Source of the DNA: Owenia fusiformis
Lineage: Eukaryota; Annelida; Polychaeta; Sabellida; Oweniidae
Reading direction: 5' to 3'
Assembly (NCBI GenBank): GCA_903813345.2
Contig: CAIIXF020000001.1
Location: 15,521,915 to 15,585,914 of the forward strand
Length of the DNA: 64,000 bases
The notes under the pieces were generated by a model that was not told where the DNA came from, ran no database searches, and saw only the letters and a program-made list of their open reading frames with translations. Shown here in pieces: positions 12,301-21,800 of the stretch. Both the position numbers and the translations under genes were made by a program. The first letter of the stretch is position 1. Each line of letters opens with the position of its first letter.

Positions 12301-15300
12301 TCTGTGTAAAAACTTTATACATACATGTAAGAGAAGTAGAGATTAGAAATCTAAAATGAAAAACTAATTCGAAAATATTTTGAAGCAATCAATGTACACT
12401 ACATATCTATCTTTAATTTTTATATGTTGCAGACTGTCCACCAGTATTATTTGAGGTCCAAAGCAGTCAGTTCTCCTTCACAATAGGTGCCAATCCCTAC
12501 CATTTTATCATCACCCCAGTTAGGACTAGGGGCATATTTGAAGTGCATACTCTTAAAACTAAGAAAAAGGCAAGACAATCATTAATTATTAATGTAGTTA
12601 TGTACAAGTTCTTGTACTTGTACTCATAAGTTTGATAAAAAAACATAATTAAGCAAGTATTTTAGATTTGAATCATTAATTGAGAAATTGTCAATAGCCT
12701 CTTCCTTTCCGGGGTGTGACTCTAGTCTACCTCATTGGCTTTAGAATTTTTCTGACTATGTTCACATTCCCCTAGACCTCTAACCTCATCAATTTCATGA
12801 TATGAGGATACCACTGTTAAAGAAAGTGTACATGGAAAGCTGAATGAAAAAACCAAGTCTATTTATACATAATATAGGACTTACATACATCACATCTAAA
12901 AACTTGAAACTGTTATGATAAAAAAATAATTGTAACCTTTTTAAACAAAATGAGGTAAATCACATTATTTCAGGTATTGAATGGCCATTTAGATATGGAC
13001 TCCAGTGACCTGGATAAAGCCTTCTTCCACCCTGATGAGACATCCAGAATAATCCACACTGGAGACACCTCGTTTCAGTAAGTTCTTTCGACTACTGTGC
13101 TACTTATTTTGGCAGATTTGCTGTTTTGAATATTTGGCGGCTACTTAATTTGGCAGACTTGCAATATTACTATGTACTAATGGTGCTAATTTACATGGTA
13201 CTACTATTACTGGGGTATTTTGCGACTACTTAATTTGGCGGACTTTAATAATATGGTGAATTCGTCAAATTACTTTTAAAATTGGTGCCAAATTAAGTAG
13301 AAGTACAGTACATGTAGATTTCTAGAAAGTTTTTCCAAGTTTTATACATTTGTACATATCCTAGAAATACAAAAATTGAAATGAAACCATTCGATGGGCT
13401 CAAATGGTGAAAAAAGCCAAGACCATAAATGGAGTTTTACAAAAATAAGGACCTTGATTAAATGATGCAAGTTTTCAATAAAAATAATGAACAAGTATTG
13501 TATGTCCATAATGTATGAATGTTCTATCATAGAATGCTACAAGTGAGGCCAGTGTCAGAAAGAAGTGAGGAATATGAACTGAGGCCTACCTTTAGTATAG
13601 ATGTATCTCACAAAATATGTGATGCAGTAAGTACAGTAGTTATAGAAATATAGAATGAACTACTGCTAGGACTACAGAGTCCCAGTTTCTGGTGACAAAT
13701 TTTATGCTTGCATATTGGGTTTTTGTGAGTAATTAGACTAGATGTAAATGGCACAAATTTTCAAAATGCTTTCTGAGATATCTAAATATACTGTATAAGT
13801 GGTAATTTTGCCTAATCATTTAATTTGCCTATTTCCTAATTTTTGCCAGGTTCGGAAAATTAAATGTCGGAAATATTGTCTTTATAATGTTATCCAATGG
13901 GAGGTTTCTTGTAATTAGGAAAATTAAAATTAGGAAAATGATGAAATTTGACCATTCGGAAAATTAACCACTCGGATTAAATACCACTTATACAGTATAT
14001 GATATGAAATTATGAACTTTTACTTGGCCTATACATTTAGTACAAGGCTCTACCACTCCATTATCAGTATCATATCTCTAGACACCACAAATGCTGTGCA
14101 ACCCTTTGACTTGCTTCCAATATTCAATAGATCATTGGACAAGAAGCTTTTTATTCCAACCAGAATAGCCTGACAATGGTAAAGTCAGATACCGTTGTCA
14201 CAAATGGCAGACATAACCGTCGCTTCAATTAGATTTTCATGAGTTGTATGTTTAAAAGAGCACCTACAGGTTAAATTCCTAGGTTATTCCGGTGTGTTAT
14301 TAATTTAACTGTAGATTCCTCATATGAATGGCATCAGTTCAGGACCACAAGAACTGTTGTTGAAATCATCATTAGGACCAGCACCACCAGTGAGATCATC
14401 ATCTGGTCGCTGCATCAAGATGAAAGCCAGTGTATACTCAGATTTCTTAGTCAATGAGTCTCCTCACCAGGTTAGTGGAATGTTATAAAAAATCATTGAA
14501 TTTTTCTGGTTTTTAATGTCACCATCAGAAGTGGTGACATTTTATTATTGTCTCCAACTCTTTGTGAGGATGATTAACAGTTGTCAGCGTTCAGAGTTTA
14601 GCGCCTGTAAAGATTGGCGGGTTTGCATGTTTAAATGCATTGTTTAAATCTTAGTATTATGATAAAGGTTTTGGCAAAGTTGAGTCAACATAAGTTGATG
14701 AGCTTAACAAAAAATGCAAAGTTTGACATCTTATTCTAATGAAATAATCAACATTATTGTGTTCAAGCCAAACAATTACAGCATTTCCTGCTCACTTAAG
14801 AATAGCTATCGGAAAAAAATAATTGCAAATGTAATTAAGTTTGCTATAGTAATTTAGATGTTTTATAACTTCACTGCAGATGAATTAATATCCTGAAAAA
14901 CAACCTTGCTGGTGTGATTTTAGACTCATTTTTATGTCACCACCACCAAGAAGTGGTGACATATTGTTATGGTCTCCGTTTTTTGTGGTGGCGGTTGGTG
15001 GTTGGCAATCGGCGGGTTGTGGGCGGCGGTAGGCGTCTGTAACAAATTCTTTAAACTTCCAATAACTTAACAAATACTGTTTAGACAGACTTCAATTTTT
15101 TCCAATTCATCTACACATTTTCAAAAGTTCAAATCTGACTTTAAATTTAATATTTGACCTTAAATGACATTTTCAAGGTCAAAAAAAGTTAAACAACTTG
15201 CTTAAATTGACCAATTGTTTTTCAAAATCATCTACAAGTTCTTGAAATTTAAGTTTAAATCTGACTTAAGATTTGTGATTTCACCTTCAATGACCTTCTC

Positions 15301-17032
15301 AGGGTCAAAAACTTGTTTCAAATTGACCATTTTTTGAAAATCATCTACAGAGTTCTCAGAAATTCAAATCTGACTTAAGATTGAACTAATAATATTGTGA
15401 GCAACTAGATGGTGACATTTTGTCATGTTAATGCCTTGTTTACTCCTATTTTTAAAAATTAGAAAGCCCATGGTATTATATATTAATTTTAATTAATGAT
15501 ACATACAACTTTCAGAAACTCCATTCTGTTGACTATGAATATGACCTTGACCTTCTGATAGTAACAGTGTATGATGTGGCAGGGGATTTCAAGGGCTATG
15601 TTCATTTTCATGACAACTACACTGGTGACCTCATTAAGGAGGTACAGCTTCAAGAAACCTGGGAAGAGGTAGGTTCAGACCATAAACTAAAAGGTTGGCT
15701 GGTTATTAAGAATATTTCACAATATGCTTTTCGAACAAGCTTTTCAGCAATTCATGCACTATGCAAATGATATGAGAAAGATTTATTCTATACCTACAAT
15801 TTACCTAAACTACATGTAAATCTGGTAACTAAAATTCTCAGATTTCTAAAACAAATTATACTCGGCTGGAAACACTTTTTAATTTCATACAAAGCTTCAA
15901 TATGTTTGCATTAACCCAACAATTTTGATATGTATGTAAAAGAGTGACATAACTAATGACTAATTTTGATAAATTAATGTGGATGAGCTGATTGGTCAGT
16001 CCATGTTTGGAAGGGGGGGGGGGGGCTCAAAGTTGCAGAATTCAAGATTCCTTAAATATCTCTAATGGGTTTAAAAATGAAACAAGTTCTAATATTGCAG
16101 TTTGTAAAAATAGGAAAAATGTTTAATTTCAAAACACCTTTATTGAATCAATACACCTACATATTGTTATTTTAGTTCACACCACAAACCCTTCATTAGT
16201 TTGTTTTTACAGCATTTTTCAACAATAATAAGGTCAACAACCATTGGAGTAAATTTTAAAAAATTAAGTCATATTGGCCAGTTGCATGAAATTTCAGCTA
16301 TGGTTGAACTGACCCAATGTTACCTCTTTATAAGTTGAGGATCATTTGTTAATTATAATTTCTGAATTAGTCAACTGTAACTTAAATGAAATATACAATT
16401 TAACAGTTACACAACTGTACATCTATGGTTATATAAATAAAAATGTACATTAATACAACAACCCAACTCTACTGTAGCTTCAAGGTATTCAAATAGGAAC
16501 AGACAGAGTTGTGCAACTGAAGGTCAGAGGGTATTCAAATGAAAATGTAGAATAATCTCTATGGGGTTTAAAGTGGAAATGTTAACAACACCTAACAATT
16601 GCATTAATGTAACTATACAAGTATCCATTTAATGTGCATATTTTAATCATTTCAATTCTCTCCAATTATTTATTTGATTCCTATACATGTCAAATGTTTA
16701 TTTGCAAAATTCATGAATCGGATCCCTCTATCCAATCTTAACAAACATAATTTGTTATTAGATAAGCATGTTTCCCACTGTTCGATCCACTTACTTGTAC
16801 TTAGAGAGTGCCATGACTTTTCTTTCTATCCATTTATTTGCAGCACTGTGAGCACACAATAGAAGTTGATATGGATACAATAGTTCATACAGTGAAATCT
16901 GCTGACTCTGGGAAATATATTTGCTATATTTACAAGGCACAACGTCACATCGATGACTTAAACATACACAAGAAAAGATCAAAAAGAAACTCAAGACAAT
17001 CTAGATCAAATTCATTGCAACGTGTATCTTGA
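6318..17032 (+). CDS. DCAF17: DDB1- and CUL4-associated factor 17 (15 exons)
   Basis: Exons: 6318-6446, 6741-6802, 8404-8445, 9113-9209, 9477-9613, 10094-10172, 10724-10813, 11760-11867, 12172-12271, 12433-12569, 12974-13077, 13533-13626, 14315-14470, 15516-15668, 16844-17032 (stop TGA). They join in phase to 558 residues; the human protein is 520. Landmarks in the family's order are ICQ at the end of exon 1, KIEDCL, WLRRYDMNTGRMLEEVY, KSITDAMLFGG, PPVLFEV, SRIIHTGD, YEYDLDLL, and a basic tail. The start ATG gives an N-terminus about the length of the human one. All donors are GT except after exon 10, which is GC (AAG|GCAAGA). In the family the protein is a substrate receptor of the CUL4-DDB1 ubiquitin ligase; loss in humans causes Woodhouse-Sakati syndrome. 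Exon 7 ends at the edge of a 37-bp minisatellite. Exon 1 is the least certain, because its match is short. Confidence 0.93.
6897..7414. mobile_element. Non-autonomous hAT-like element in DCAF17 intron 2
   Basis: Both ends carry the inverted terminus TAGTGTTGT followed by CGCGAT-like sequence. The element is 518 bp and is flanked by an 8-bp near-perfect direct duplication, CTCCCTAC at 6889-6896 and CTTCCTAC at 7415-7422. An 8-bp duplication with such ends is the hAT signature. The interior repeats CATCGATG palindromes and has no transposase frame. Confidence 0.8.
7930..8060 (+). repeat. Possible tRNA-derived SINE fragment
   Basis: GGTTCAATCGC at about 7982-7992 resembles a pol III B box and sits in a tRNA-like context (GGGTTGTGGGTTCAATCGCC). 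The A box is poorly kept and no cloverleaf can be drawn, so a working tRNA is unlikely. Confidence 0.35.
8675..8795. repeat. Short inverted-repeat element (GGCCCATAGCTAGCC ends)
   Basis: The left end GGCCCATAGCTAGCCTTTACC is a diverged form of the element at 4015-4172, and the right end reads CTGGCTACGGGCC. It has a G-rich interior and lies in DCAF17 intron 3. Confidence 0.55.
10399..10560. mobile_element. Foldback element in DCAF17 intron 6
   Basis: Arms 10399-10455 and 10505-10560 are near-perfect inverse complements (for example ATCAAGGCTTTCGA against TCGAAAGCCTTGAT), with a loop of about 50 bases. There is no coding frame. It is consistent with a miniature inverted-repeat element or an inverted duplication; no target duplication was resolved. 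Confidence 0.75.
10814..11505 (+). repeat. 37-bp minisatellite beginning at a DCAF17 splice donor
   Basis: About 18-19 units of 37 bp are built on GTAAGTTACAAGTCAGAAGT followed by TACTGGTGGGAAAGTCG. The unit contains the exon 7 donor sequence itself: the exon ends AGAAAGTCG and the intron starts GTAAGTTAC. About half of the units keep GGTAAGTT. Because 37 is not a multiple of three, each frame reads through many units, which explains the basic repeat-rich open frames here; these are not separate genes. Confidence 0.9.
13095..13308. mobile_element. TA-flanked miniature inverted-repeat element (TTAATTTGGC type)
   Basis: The ends read CTGTGCTACTTATTTTGGC and, inverted, CTGTACTTCTACTTAATTTGGC; both are flanked by TA (13093-13094 and 13309-13310). 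The interior repeats CTACTTAATTTGGCGGAC. TA flanks suggest a Tc1/mariner-type origin. It lies in DCAF17 intron 11. Confidence 0.65.
13791..13995. mobile_element. TA-flanked miniature inverted-repeat element (CTGTATAAGTGGTA ends)
   Basis: A perfect 14-bp terminal inverted repeat CTGTATAAGTGGTA lies within TA dinucleotides at 13789-13790 and 13996-13997. The element is 205 bp and non-coding, in DCAF17 intron 12. Confidence 0.8.
14517..14625 (+). repeat. Dispersed 'GTGGTGACAT' family, head fragment
   Basis: It starts with the hairpin ATGTCACCATCAGAAGTGGTGACAT, then TTGTCTCCAACTCTTTGTG and a segment ending GCGCCTGTAA, the same block order as the copies at 25736, 32545 and 50580. Confidence 0.7.
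14935..15442 (+). repeat. Longest copy of the 'GTGGTGACAT' dispersed family
   Basis: The head hairpin ATGTCACCACC...GTGGTGACAT is followed by GTCTCCG, a G-rich GGCGGTTGG segment, GTCTGTAACAAAT, then about three degenerate 120-bp internal repeats and the tail GTGACATTTTGTCATGTTAA. The tail and internal repeats match 1950-2405 on the opposite strand. It lies in DCAF17 intron 13. Confidence 0.75.
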
Positions 17033-17965
17033 AATTCTGCACAACATGGCAACATACTGCATTAGTCTGAAGTATGGCTCTTCCTTGAGACTGAAATTTA
17101 CATGAAGAACAAAGCAGGTCAATTGGATTCAGTGAAAACAGTGCATCACATAATACACTGCAGTCACATGATGCAGCGTGCACAGAGCAAATGGTTATTA
17201 TAAATGAGCTCAACATCTCAACAACAAGGTTAGTAGAATATTCCAATACATCTGCATAAACATCTGCTTAAGTATGTGAAGTTGTGAACACCTCTTAAAT
17301 TGAACACTTTTTATAAGACTTCTATTTGGGCTCATTGATTTTCCAATGTCTAGCAGTCCCATGTAAATTAATGCAATTTTCTTTAGATCAATTATAGACC
17401 GTTTTCATTAAGAGGTGAGCTCTATGAATCAAATTTAAAGAGCACACTTTTGCTATTAAAACTTTTTATCTGTACACATATAAGATAGGAAAACTGGAAT
17501 CTTATAGTGAATAGTGCAATCTGTAAATACTAGAATTTCTCTTCAGGTCTCAATACATCATTGGAAAGGTAGATTTATCAGGGTAATGAATACTAAAGTG
17601 ATGATGGGTCAAAAGCAAAACATGAATCTTTGAAATTTGTTAAGGCCTAATTAAATTGATATTGTGACCACTTGATGCATACATGTACATGCATGTTGTA
17701 TATCCTCGTCTGTTAATATCTTTGATGTTTATGAGATTTAAATCTCAAAAAGGTAGATAGCAAAGACATTGATTAAAGATCAAATTAGATACTACTTTAA
17801 TGTATCAATACATCATTGGGAATGGTAGGTCTTTTTATTTCCAATCAGTGTGTATCACAACTCAAAAGCAATGTGCTGAATCCTCTCTTTTACAGAAAGT
17901 CTAATTTACTCAAGTCAATTGTGAAATGGGACATTCCAAAGGCAATGCTTCATGCATGACTCCTA
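17033..17965. other. DCAF17 3' flank; no further gene
   Basis: This presumably includes the DCAF17 3' untranslated region. No clear AATAAA lies close to the stop codon, so the transcript end is unresolved, and no other coding exon was recognised. Confidence 0.4.
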
Positions 17966-18761
17966 ATATATCACACATCCTAGTTTTCTGCATGAGAAAA
18001 ATGCAAATTCTGCGCAGAAATTCTGCATGAAAAAGCCAAATTCTGCACCAAATTCTGCATGAAATCTAAAATTCTGCACCAAATTCTGCACGGGGAAAAG
18101 TGAAATTTTGCGGTTCAAGTATGTGCAAAAAATGAAATTCTTGCTAAAATCAATAATTTTTTCCAAAAAATTAATAATTCAAAATTCTTGAACTCCACTC
18201 ATGCTGCTTTCTTCAGCGATAATGGACAACTGCAGTAATAACACCAGATGCAATTTTAATCAATTAGCGACAAAATGCTCACTTGTGAACTATCACGAAA
18301 TTCCAGATCAATATGCAGGGAATTCAGATGTCGTTTATTTATATATGACGAAGTAAAACGGAAGAAGAAGCATGATTTATTGCGTTAGAATACAAAAGAA
18401 TACAATATTAGACATATTATTGCAAAACAATTACGAGGGACAGTCATCGGTTTCAAATTTCGTGATTATGTTAGACGCAGTCTTACCTCTAAGTGCAAAG
18501 GCGGAAGTTCGAGAATTTAAAACAGATTTCAGATTTCCTCTTGAAAATCTGACAAAACACAAGTATCTGACAACAAACGAGCGGAGTCTTTGGGTGTTTA
18601 GGTGAGTGACAAATATGAGATGAGATGGTTGACTGGAAAAATCATGTTTTCCGCGAAATTCCGTGCCAAAACAAAAATTCTGCAAAAAAAATGAAAATGC
18701 AAATTTCTGCGGTTTTTCTGCGGCGACGCGGAATCACGGAATACTAGGATGAGTGATATAT
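17966..18761. mobile_element. Element bounded by inverted CATCCTAGT ends, 'ATTCTGC' interior
   Basis: The left end ATATATCACACATCCTAGT and the inverted right end ATATATCACTCATCCTAGT match over about 19 bp. Next to both ends are repeated ATTCTGC words (left) and TTCTGCGG or GCGACGCGG words (right). A 77-codon ATG frame at 18372-18605 ends at a GT-like site inside; I do not recognise it. About 800 bp, probably a non-autonomous DNA transposon with captured or internal sequence. Confidence 0.5.
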
Positions 18762-18867
18762 ATGATGGACTGTTTCCATATTCATGTTGCACAGGACAAA
18801 TTTTTAAAATTTGTAACATCGCTATGCAAAAACTCATGGAGGTTGTCAACTAGATATAGTCAACATT

Positions 18868-21800
18868 TTAAATTTGTGTTGTTACCATATGGTGCCTGCT
18901 TGCATATGGTGATCCATTAATTCTAGATCGGAGTCTTTGGCGTTTATGTTTATAACATCTACATATCAGTCTGTTTGGTAAGTGGCAAAGATTTTCACGA
19001 AATTCCTTGTTTACCAGGATGTACAATACAAAGTTTAGAGATGCATTCAACCGTAAGCACAAATTAGAAACAATGTGAAGGTATATGGTTTTGTTATTAT
19101 TCTTCATAGAGTCAATAAAACCAGTTGGATCTTGGAAGGAAGTTGGGAAAAAGAGCAAATCTTGAGCTCTCATAATGTCTGCAACTACTCTTGGCATAAC
19201 AAAACACAAAAACATAACTGCTACAGCTATGAAAAGTCTTGTTAATTTATCTTCATTCTTTGATGCTGTTGTAACACCAGTTCCCCTCATTTCGGCCCGC
19301 TTTTTGGAAGCTTTCTTTAATGAAACTAAAATTGCTATTGTCATCATAATCACTGATACCGTGGGCAGGATATGGAAAACCAATGGCTTGAAACATATCA
19401 CATATATTTTCAAAAACATGGGAGAACCTCCTAACTTTGTGTATTTTTCTTCCACCCATCTTTCTTCACTGCACCAACTCTTAGACCAGTAAGGCTCCAC
19501 CATTAGAAATGAGGGAACAGATGAACCAAGACAAACTATTACCAAGAGAATCATTGAAATAGTAGTCCTGCGTATGGTACACAATATCTTTGCTTTCATA
19601 GGTTTGCATACTATTACAAATCTGTTTGCTGTTAAGAGAACTATAAACCATATTGAAATATGAATCAATATTGATTCTATTTCTTCTATATATGGGTTAA
19701 CCCAAGGAAGTACATGGACTGACTCACTGCCATGATTCAGTATCCAATTTCTTTTACCATAGTAAATGTTTTTGTAAAGTTCAAAAGTCAGATACCACAA
19801 ACAAAAGCTTCCGTCACAAACAGAGACACCCTTTAGGATAACAATACTGGAATGAATCTGACTTGTGGATAGAACAAGAAAAGAGAGTACACTCCCTATC
19901 AGACCGAATAGACAAACAAAAAGTGAAGTCCAAAATCCGATGATGAATTCTACTTGTCTAGTAAATGTAGTGTAACCCTTATTAAATGGAGGACAACAGA
20001 AAATGTTGCGCATGTTGTGCTGTAACATGCATGGCGTCGGAAGAAAATCAAATAACCATGGAGTCTTGAGCAGTGTACTTTTGGAGTTTTTTACCATACA
20101 CTGTAATGTCTGGTTGAGCAGGGACCTTCCTTTTAATTCACAAGACATTGGCGGTGATGAAAATGGCCAGGGTGTCTCAACATATGTACTTGAATTTTGA
20201 ACAGCACATGACAACCTAATGCTGCTACTGGAAGTTATTAAAATGCAATTCCCTGGTGGTGAGATATGTGGCCAGTGGGCTCTGAATATTGAATACTGAG
20301 AATCATATTTCACATTGCACTTTAAGCTATGTGTTGCTCTAGAATTTCTATTTATCACACAGAATGCCTCGAGAAATGACATTGGCAATTTGTCGGGTAT
20401 GTATGTTATGTTTGTTGGTCCTTCCATTATGTCACACATTAGCTTTCGCTTGGCAGCGACACATGTTGTAGAGGGAAATGGAAAGGGCCAATGAAATGCA
20501 ACGACAGGTAATTCATACTTAGACTTTGAGAACTTTGTACCATTATAACAATATAGTGTTTGATTCTCATTGCCCAGCTCAAGTATACAAAGTGTAGGTT
20601 GATGTGAAGCAAATGGCCAAGGAATTACAGCAGATTTCAAATATGGCCAGTTGAGTTGATGATCTGAGGACACTTCATCTGTCTGGTTGTTTTGAATGAA
20701 GCATCTCAATGCTTTTAAACTTATGGCAATGCACTGATATGGAGAGAACTCAAATGGCCAATAATGTGCAATTGTTTTATTGCCATGAGTATTTATGCAG
20801 TAAAAGAACACTTCATCACCAGTGGCCTTTGTAAATAAATTACACATTAAAGGTGAAAATAAAAAAGGCCATTTTACTGAAACTGTCCTGAACAACCATT
20901 TTGATGCCTCCAATCCAGTATGAGCAGTAATAGATTTATTTGACATTGTGTTCATGTAACAAGTGAGCTGATGTCTTGTATAATCCAGCACACATGCTGC
21001 TAATGGAAAGGGAAAGTTCCATTGAACTTCAAGTTTCACAAACAGCTCACCCTTTGATGATCTGTAACAAAGAATTGTTTGGTCAGTCTGTATATTATTA
21101 CAGTATCTTAGAGCAAATGGAAAGGGCCATTTTAACTCAAATACATCAAATGACCATGTCAATGGGGTTGACTCTACCAAAGTAACATTACTCTTCAAGT
21201 AGCAATGTAGCATGCCTCTTCGTCTGTATATACAGTGATAGGGAGAGAATGGGAATGGCCATTGAAGTTGTGCATAGTGATGTTGAAACTGTCGCAGTAT
21301 TGGACAATAAAGAGTTTTGTTCTGGCCTGGACGGCATCTAAGAGGAGAAAATGTGAAGGGCCAAATAATTGCCACAGTCCTGAAGGGCCAATTCAACTTT
21401 GCTAGTTTAGTAGATATTTTTGGATTCCTCTGAATATAGCAAGTCAAGCTAAAGGCATTATTATAGTCACAGGTTTTAAAAGAAATGAATGAGAACGGCC
21501 ACTTTAGTATTATACTACGAAATAATCCACCTCTTTGATAAGGGTAACAATACAGTGTCTCATTGTTATACATGCGACATAAAAATGAAAATGGGAAAGG
21601 CCACTCAATAAGAACTAATTCATATGACCATTGAAGTGGAGGAACTACTTTTGAATCATTATTATAGAGTGTTTGGTGCTCATCTATGCAGTAAATACTT
21701 TGGTTGTTTAACAAGAGGCACGAAGATGGTTTTAAGTTGAATGGCCACATTATCCAATTATACTGTACCGCTGTACCAATACGGCAGTGCAGTGTCTCAT

